Assembly (NCBI GenBank): GCA_002482885.1 | Contig: DLGW01000025.1 | Coordinates: 1-35,786 of the forward strand | Length of the DNA stretch: 35,786 bases | Source: Flavobacteriaceae bacterium UBA7684 | Lineage (GTDB): Bacteria; Bacteroidota; Bacteroidia; Flavobacteriales; Flavobacteriaceae | Reading direction: 5' to 3' | Shown: in pieces, positions 31,877 to 35,786 of the stretch | Position numbering within the stretch: the first letter of the stretch is position 1 | Layout: every line of letters begins with the position of its first letter | Position numbers and translations under genes: made by a program | Notes under the pieces: generated by a model | The model's input: the letters and a program-made list of their open reading frames with translations, nothing else | What the model was told of the DNA's origin: nothing | Database searches by the model: none

Positions 31877-33496
31877 TTATTTGGTGTACATTTTTGTTCT
31901 TAACTCCTTGATTTTATCATCTTCCAGATACTCATCAAAAGTCATATATCGGTCGATGACTCCGTTTGGCGTTAATTCCACAATTCGATTAGCAACGGTT
32001 TGCGCAAATTCATGATCGTGTGTAGTAAATAATACGGTTCCCTTAAAGTTTTTTAAGGTATTATTAAAAGCTGTAATCGATTCCAAATCTAAGTGATTGG
32101 TAGGTTCGTCTAACATTAACACATTAGCACGCATCATCATCATTCTAGAAAGCATACAACGTACTTTTTCGCCCCCTGATAATACGTTACATTTTTTCAA
32201 GGCTTCCTCGCCACTAAAAATCATTTTACCTAAAAAACCTCGAATGTAAACTTCTTCTCGCTCTTCTTCGGTTTTAGCCCATTGACGCAACCAATCTACC
32301 AAACTTAAATCACTCTTAAAAAATTCGTGATTATCGGCAGGTAAATAGGATTGATTGGTAGTAATTCCCCAGTCAAAAGTACCTTCGTCGGCTTTAATAT
32401 TGCCGTATAAAATTTCGTAAAATGCAGTAGTTGCTCTGGAATCTTTAGAAAAAACAATTACTTTATCACTTTTGTCCAGGTTTAAATCCACATTTTTAAA
32501 TAACACTTCTCCATCAACAGAGGCACTTAATCCCTGAACATTTAATACCTGATCACCCGCTTCGCGTTCGGTGTCAAAAATAATGGCCGGATAGCGACGA
32601 CTCGATGGTTTAATTTCTTCTAAGTTTAATTTATCGATCATTTTTTTACGCGAAGTAGCTTGTTTGGATTTGGCTACGTTGGCACTAAAACGACGAATAA
32701 ACTCTTCTAATTCAGCTTTTTTCTCCTCAGCTTTTTTGTTTTGTTGGGCACGTTGTCTGGATGCTAATTGGCTAGATTCATACCAAAAAGTATAGTTGCC
32801 CGAAAAGTGATTGATTTTTCCGAAGTCGATATCGGAAATATGGGTACAAACCGCATCTAAAAAGTGACGGTCGTGTGATACTACTAATACGGTGTTTTCG
32901 TAATTCGCTAAAAAGTTTTCTAACCAACCAATGGTTTCAAAATCCAAGTCGTTGGTAGGCTCATCCATAATCAATACATCTGGATTTCCGAATAAAGCCT
33001 GAGCTAATAAAACTCGTACTTTTAATTTTCCTTCTAAATCTGCCATTAAAGTATAATGGTAATCAGCTGAGATTCCTAAGTTTGAAAGCATGGATGCAGC
33101 ATCTGATTCAGCATTCCAACCGTTCATTTCCTCAAACTGTACTTGCAATTCGCCTATTCTATCCGCATCTTCATCTTTATAATCGGCATACAAAGCATCC
33201 ATTTCTGTTTTTACAGCATATAATACTTTGTTTCCCATTAATACTGTTTCCAAAACCGTATGTTCATCAAACATATTGTGGTTCTGGTTTAAAACAGACA
33301 TTCTTTTTCCGGGCTCTAAAATTACTCTACCTGCTGTAGGGTCTATCTCGCCGCCTATGATTTTTAAAAAGGTAGATTTACCGGCACCATTGGCACCAAT
33401 GATTCCATAGCAATTTCCTTGAGTAAACGTAACGTTTACTTCGTCAAACAAAATTCTTTTCCCGAATTGTACAGATAAATTTGATACTGTTAACAT
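31877..33496 (-). CDS. ABC-F family ATPase with degenerate second site
   Basis: The 539-residue soluble protein has two ABC domains and no membrane segment. Domain 1 has an intact Walker A, GANGAGKST (34-42), and Walker B LIMDEP, but its signature is LEGKLKVR (154-161) where LSGGE-like bases are usual. Domain 2 has the intact signature LSGGEKVR (439-446) and Walker B LMLDEP (460-465), but its Walker A position reads VFSKDSRATTAF (348-359), with no GxxGxGK. The linker about 240-300 is a charged helical arm. ABC-F proteins act on ribosomes; this resembles the YbiT branch, perhaps with a single working ATP site. It has its own -7 element. Confidence 0.88.
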   Translation of the reverse strand: MLTVSNLSVQFGKRILFDEVNVTFTQGNCYGIIGANGAGKSTFLKIIGGEIDPTAGRVILEPGKRMSVLNQNHNMFDEHTVLETVLMGNKVLYAVKTEMDALYADYKDEDADRIGELQVQFEEMNGWNAESDAASMLSNLGISADYHYTLMADLEGKLKVRVLLAQALFGNPDVLIMDEPTNDLDFETIGWLENFLANYENTVLVVSHDRHFLDAVCTHISDIDFGKINHFSGNYTFWYESSQLASRQRAQQNKKAEEKKAELEEFIRRFSANVAKSKQATSRKKMIDKLNLEEIKPSSRRYPAIIFDTEREAGDQVLNVQGLSASVDGEVLFKNVDLNLDKSDKVIVFSKDSRATTAFYEILYGNIKADEGTFDWGITTNQSYLPADNHEFFKSDLSLVDWLRQWAKTEEEREEVYIRGFLGKMIFSGEEALKKCNVLSGGEKVRCMLSRMMMMRANVLMLDEPTNHLDLESITAFNNTLKNFKGTVLFTTHDHEFAQTVANRIVELTPNGVIDRYMTFDEYLEDDKIKELRTKMYTK

Positions 33497-33519
33497 GCAA
33501 CCTATTTTTTTAGTTGGCG

Positions 33520-33527
33520 CAAAAGTA
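33520..33527 (-). promoter_or_regulatory. -7 promoter element of the ABC-F gene
   Basis: On the minus strand TACTTTTG matches TAnnTTTG and is 24 bases before the ATG at 33496, between kdsB and the ABC-F gene. Confidence 0.55.
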
Positions 33528-33560
33528 GAAAATTATGTGGCTAAAGTCTAAGCCTAAAAG

Positions 33561-34295
33561 CTAATTATTTAAAAGTAAATTCCTTGCGCGCTCTAAATCT
33601 TCAAAAGTATCAATTCCAACAGGCTGAAAATGGGTTTTTACCATTTTTATGCGTTTGCCGTTTTCCAAATAACGTAACTGCTCTAATTTTTCAATAGATT
33701 CTAAAACCGAAACCGGCCATTGCGTAAATTGCATCAAAGCTTCTTTTCTAAAAGCATATACACCAATGTGTTTCATATAATTCACTCCTTGCGCACCATC
33801 TCGATTGTGTGGAATTACTGAACGCGAAAAATACAAGGCCATACCGTTAACATCGGTAACTACTTTTACATTGTTTGGGCTATTAATTTCAGCTTGTTCG
33901 GTTAATGGGCACATTAAAGAAGCTAAATCTACTTTATTCAAGACATCTTTTTTAAAGACTTCTATCAAAGCTTTTAAAGGTTCTTTTTGAGTAAAAGGTT
34001 CATCGCCTTGCACATTAATCACTACATCGGCCGAAATATTTGCCACCGCTTCCGCAATACGATCGCTACCACTTTCGTGATTTTTAATACTCATAACGGC
34101 TTTACCTCCGTTGGAAACAATCTCGTTAAAAATCAATTCGGAATCTGTAGCTACCAAAACCTCGTCAAAAAGTTGCGTGGAAACACAAGCTTCATAAGTG
34201 CGTAAAATCACTGTTTTACCCCCTAAATCTTGCATCAATTTAGCAGGTAAACGCGTGGATGCGTATCGGGCAGGAATTACGGCGATTACTTTCAT
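33561..34295 (-). CDS. kdsB: 3-Deoxy-manno-octulosonate cytidylyltransferase (KdsB)
   Basis: The 244-residue nucleotidyltransferase activates Kdo with CTP for lipopolysaccharide. It has the family start IAVIPARYASTRLPAKLM, VATDSELI, NVQGDEPF (metal-binding aspartate) and VGIDTFEDLERA near the end. I chose the ATG at 34295; a TTG two codons upstream (34301) is less likely. It follows purM by 6 bases. Kdo-containing LPS fits a Gram-negative flavobacterium. Confidence 0.95.
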   Translation of the reverse strand: MKVIAVIPARYASTRLPAKLMQDLGGKTVILRTYEACVSTQLFDEVLVATDSELIFNEIVSNGGKAVMSIKNHESGSDRIAEAVANISADVVINVQGDEPFTQKEPLKALIEVFKKDVLNKVDLASLMCPLTEQAEINSPNNVKVVTDVNGMALYFSRSVIPHNRDGAQGVNYMKHIGVYAFRKEALMQFTQWPVSVLESIEKLEQLRYLENGKRIKMVKTHFQPVGIDTFEDLERARNLLLNN

Positions 34296-34301
34296 GTTCA
34301 A

Positions 34302-35480
34302 CTAATACTGATAAGTTCCGTACTCGCTGGTAATGGTTAATTTTTTATTTTCAGAAGCTTCTACTCTACCTACAATTTGCGCTTCAATATTAAATGATTG
34401 GCTAATTGCGATAATGTCTTCTGCAATTTCTTGTGGCACGTAAAACTCCAAACGATGTCCGCAATTGAATACCTGATACATTTCTTTCCAATCGGTATTG
34501 GATTGTTCTTGAATCAATTTAAAAAGTGGCGGTACGGGTAATAAATTGTCTTTAATTACATGAACGTTATCTACAAAATGCAATACTTTGGTTTGGGCTC
34601 CCCCACTACAATGTACCATTCCGTGAATTTGCGAAGCGTTGTATTTTTCTAAAACCTTTTTAACTACCGGAGCATAGGTTCTGGTTGGAGACAAAACTAA
34701 TTTACCCGCATCAATCGGACTATTCGGTACCGAATCAGTTAATTTTGTATTGCCTGAATACACCAAATTATTAGGCACAGATGCATCAAAACTTTCAGGA
34801 TATTTTTGTGCTAAGTATTTCGAAAAAACATCGTGTCGAGCTGAAGTCAATCCATTACTTCCCATTCCTCCGTTGTATGATTTCTCGTAAGTCGCTTGTC
34901 CATAAGACGCCAAACCAACAATTACATCACCCGCTTTAATGTTAGCATTATCAATTACTTGTGAGCGTTTCATGCGTGCCGTTACCGTAGAATCTACAAT
35001 AATAGTACGTACAATATCTCCAACATCCGCTGTTTCTCCACCTGTAGAATGAATGGTTACGCCAAAAGAAGCCAATTCATCAATTAATTCTTGAGTACCA
35101 TTAATTATAGCCGAAATAACTTCCGAAGGGATTAAATTTTTATTTCTACCAATAGTTGAAGACAATAAAATATTATCGGTTGCCCCTACACAAATTAAAT
35201 CATCAATATTCATGATTAAAGCATCTTGAGCAATGCCTTTCCAAACTGATAAATCACCAGTTTCTTTCCAGTACATGTACGCCAAAGAGGATTTGGTTCC
35301 TGCTCCATCGGCGTGCATAATCAAACAATAATCATCGTCATTCGTTAAGTAATCAGGTACTATTTTACAAAAGGCTTTAGGAAACAAGCCTTTGTCTATA
35401 TTTTTTATAGCATTGTGAACATCTTCTTTAGAAGCGGAAACTCCTCTTAAACTGTATCTTTTACTGTTGTCTGAACTCAT
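34302..35480 (-). CDS. purM: Phosphoribosylformylglycinamidine cyclo-ligase (PurM)
   Basis: The 392-residue AIR synthase converts FGAM to AIR in purine synthesis. It has the glycine-rich pattern HADGAGTKSSLAYMY, DALIMNIDDLICVGA, HSTGGETADVGDIVRT and MVHCSGGAQTKVLHF, typical of the longer Bacteroidetes-type PurM. I chose the ATG at 35480 (MSSDNSKRYSLRG); a start at 35510 would add ten residues that do not fit and would place the promoter inside the gene. It starts a purM-kdsB pair. Confidence 0.93.
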   Translation of the reverse strand: MSSDNSKRYSLRGVSASKEDVHNAIKNIDKGLFPKAFCKIVPDYLTNDDDYCLIMHADGAGTKSSLAYMYWKETGDLSVWKGIAQDALIMNIDDLICVGATDNILLSSTIGRNKNLIPSEVISAIINGTQELIDELASFGVTIHSTGGETADVGDIVRTIIVDSTVTARMKRSQVIDNANIKAGDVIVGLASYGQATYEKSYNGGMGSNGLTSARHDVFSKYLAQKYPESFDASVPNNLVYSGNTKLTDSVPNSPIDAGKLVLSPTRTYAPVVKKVLEKYNASQIHGMVHCSGGAQTKVLHFVDNVHVIKDNLLPVPPLFKLIQEQSNTDWKEMYQVFNCGHRLEFYVPQEIAEDIIAISQSFNIEAQIVGRVEASENKKLTITSEYGTYQY

Positions 35481-35507
35481 GATAATTGAATAAATTCTTA
35501 TGATGGG

Positions 35508-35536
35508 CAAATGTAAACATAAATAAAAAAGTACAA
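35508..35536 (-). promoter_or_regulatory. Promoter of purM-kdsB
   Basis: On the minus strand TTG (35536-35534), an 18-base spacer and TACATTTG (35515-35508) match the Bacteroidetes consensus. The -7 element is 28 bases before the chosen purM ATG and overlaps the longer start, supporting the shorter one. Confidence 0.65.
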
Positions 35537-35567
35537 GATTATTTTTAAAGTCGTTTTGTAGACTTTT

Positions 35568-35741
35568 TTAAGGAGTAACACATGCCGATGACTCTACCAC
35601 TCGTAAATGGGTATTTGCAGGAGAAACGTACGGAATTCCCAAGCCTAAGCCTCTAAGAATAAATAATATGCCTATACAAACAGCCACAGCGGGAATAAGT
35701 TTTTGAATGCGATTTCTTAAAGAAATAGAAATCATTTGTTG
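35568..35741 (-). pseudogene. C-terminal fragment of a TauE/SafE-type transporter gene
   Basis: The minus strand carries an open frame of 57 codons ending at TAA 35568, reading QQMISISLRNRIQK, then IPAVAVCIGILFILRGLGLG and IPYVSP near the end. This matches the last helix and C-terminus of sulfite exporter TauE/SafE family proteins of Flavobacteria. Upstream (at 35742) the frame is broken by a stop because the sequence turns round: the bases after 35741 read the same gene on the plus strand (LMIVAYAQQMISISL, 35742-35786). The gene is therefore incomplete here, by chimera or inversion; the product is not expected to be functional as read. Confidence 0.7.
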
Positions 35742-35786
35742 TTAATGATTGTGGCTTATGCGCAACAAATGATTTCTATTTCTTTA
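35718..35786. repeat. Perfect 24-base inverted repeat at the window end
   Basis: The arm at 35718-35741 (ending ATCATTTGTTG) is the exact reverse complement of 35763-35786 (starting CAACAAATGAT). The spacer is 21 bases, 35742-35762. The right arm runs to the last base of the window, so the repeat may be longer. Spacer and right arm together encode, on the plus strand, what should be the upstream part of the gene on the minus strand. Confidence 0.95.

Noticed and set aside
35547..35569. Hairpin AAAGTC/GACTTT as a terminator of the TauE/SafE-type gene
   Set aside because: Its T-run lies on the plus strand whereas both neighbouring genes are on the minus strand, and the stem is only 6 bp of AT-rich sequence.

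Overview
The window looks like a piece of a Flavobacteriaceae chromosome, most likely Flavobacterium or a close relative. The DNA is AT-rich. Several upstream regions carry the Bacteroidetes promoter signature (TTG, 18-19 bases, TAnnTTTG). The gene content is typical of that group: menaquinone genes, a bifunctional HisB, a long-form HisG, YfhO and DUF4834 proteins, a DUF2805 protein and an ABC-F protein with a degenerate second ATPase domain. I saw no rRNA, tRNA, CRISPR array or prophage.

Layout. Bases 1-1410 are a complete IS3-family insertion sequence that begins exactly at the window edge. Next on the plus strand are a PhzF-like protein, a DoxX membrane protein, a Crp/Fnr-type regulator and an NAD(P)H oxidoreductase, closed by a strong two-way terminator (4118-4154). 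YfhO and DUF4834 genes follow on the minus strand, divergent from an outer-membrane protein plus GNAT-like pair. A five-gene minus-strand operon (ABC ATPase, recR, glycosyltransferase, 2-oxoacid dehydrogenase E2, DEDDh exonuclease) spans 13959-9022. A lipocalin/OmpA lipoprotein pair, htpG, a DUF2805 gene and an M61 peptidase come next.

The region 19780-27142 is one minus-strand biosynthetic block: hisG-hisD-hisC-hisB-hisH, then a small acidic protein, menA and menC. Upstream of hisG is an apparent transcription attenuator. It has an 18-residue leader peptide with four consecutive His codons, a terminator hairpin and a competing antiterminator pairing. Short 7-8 base tandem repeats sit at or just after the stop codons of hisG, hisB and hisH. 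hisA, hisF and hisIE are not in the window although hisH needs hisF.

The right part (27389-35480, minus strand) holds housekeeping and envelope genes: an AsmA-like/GT51 glycosyltransferase, parE, an RlpA-like lipoprotein, an ABC-F ATPase, kdsB and purM. The window ends in the C-terminal part of a TauE/SafE-type transporter gene that is folded back on itself: a perfect 24-base inverted repeat around a 21-base spacer, in which the spacer and right arm read the same gene in the opposite orientation. This is either an assembly or amplification chimera, or a real inversion. Since the left edge is an IS end and the right edge is a palindrome, the window may be a whole contig.

Most genes are ordinary. 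The most informative signals are the histidine attenuator, the repeats between his genes, the foldback at the right end, and a consensus promoter plus terminator with no gene between them at 14012-14214.
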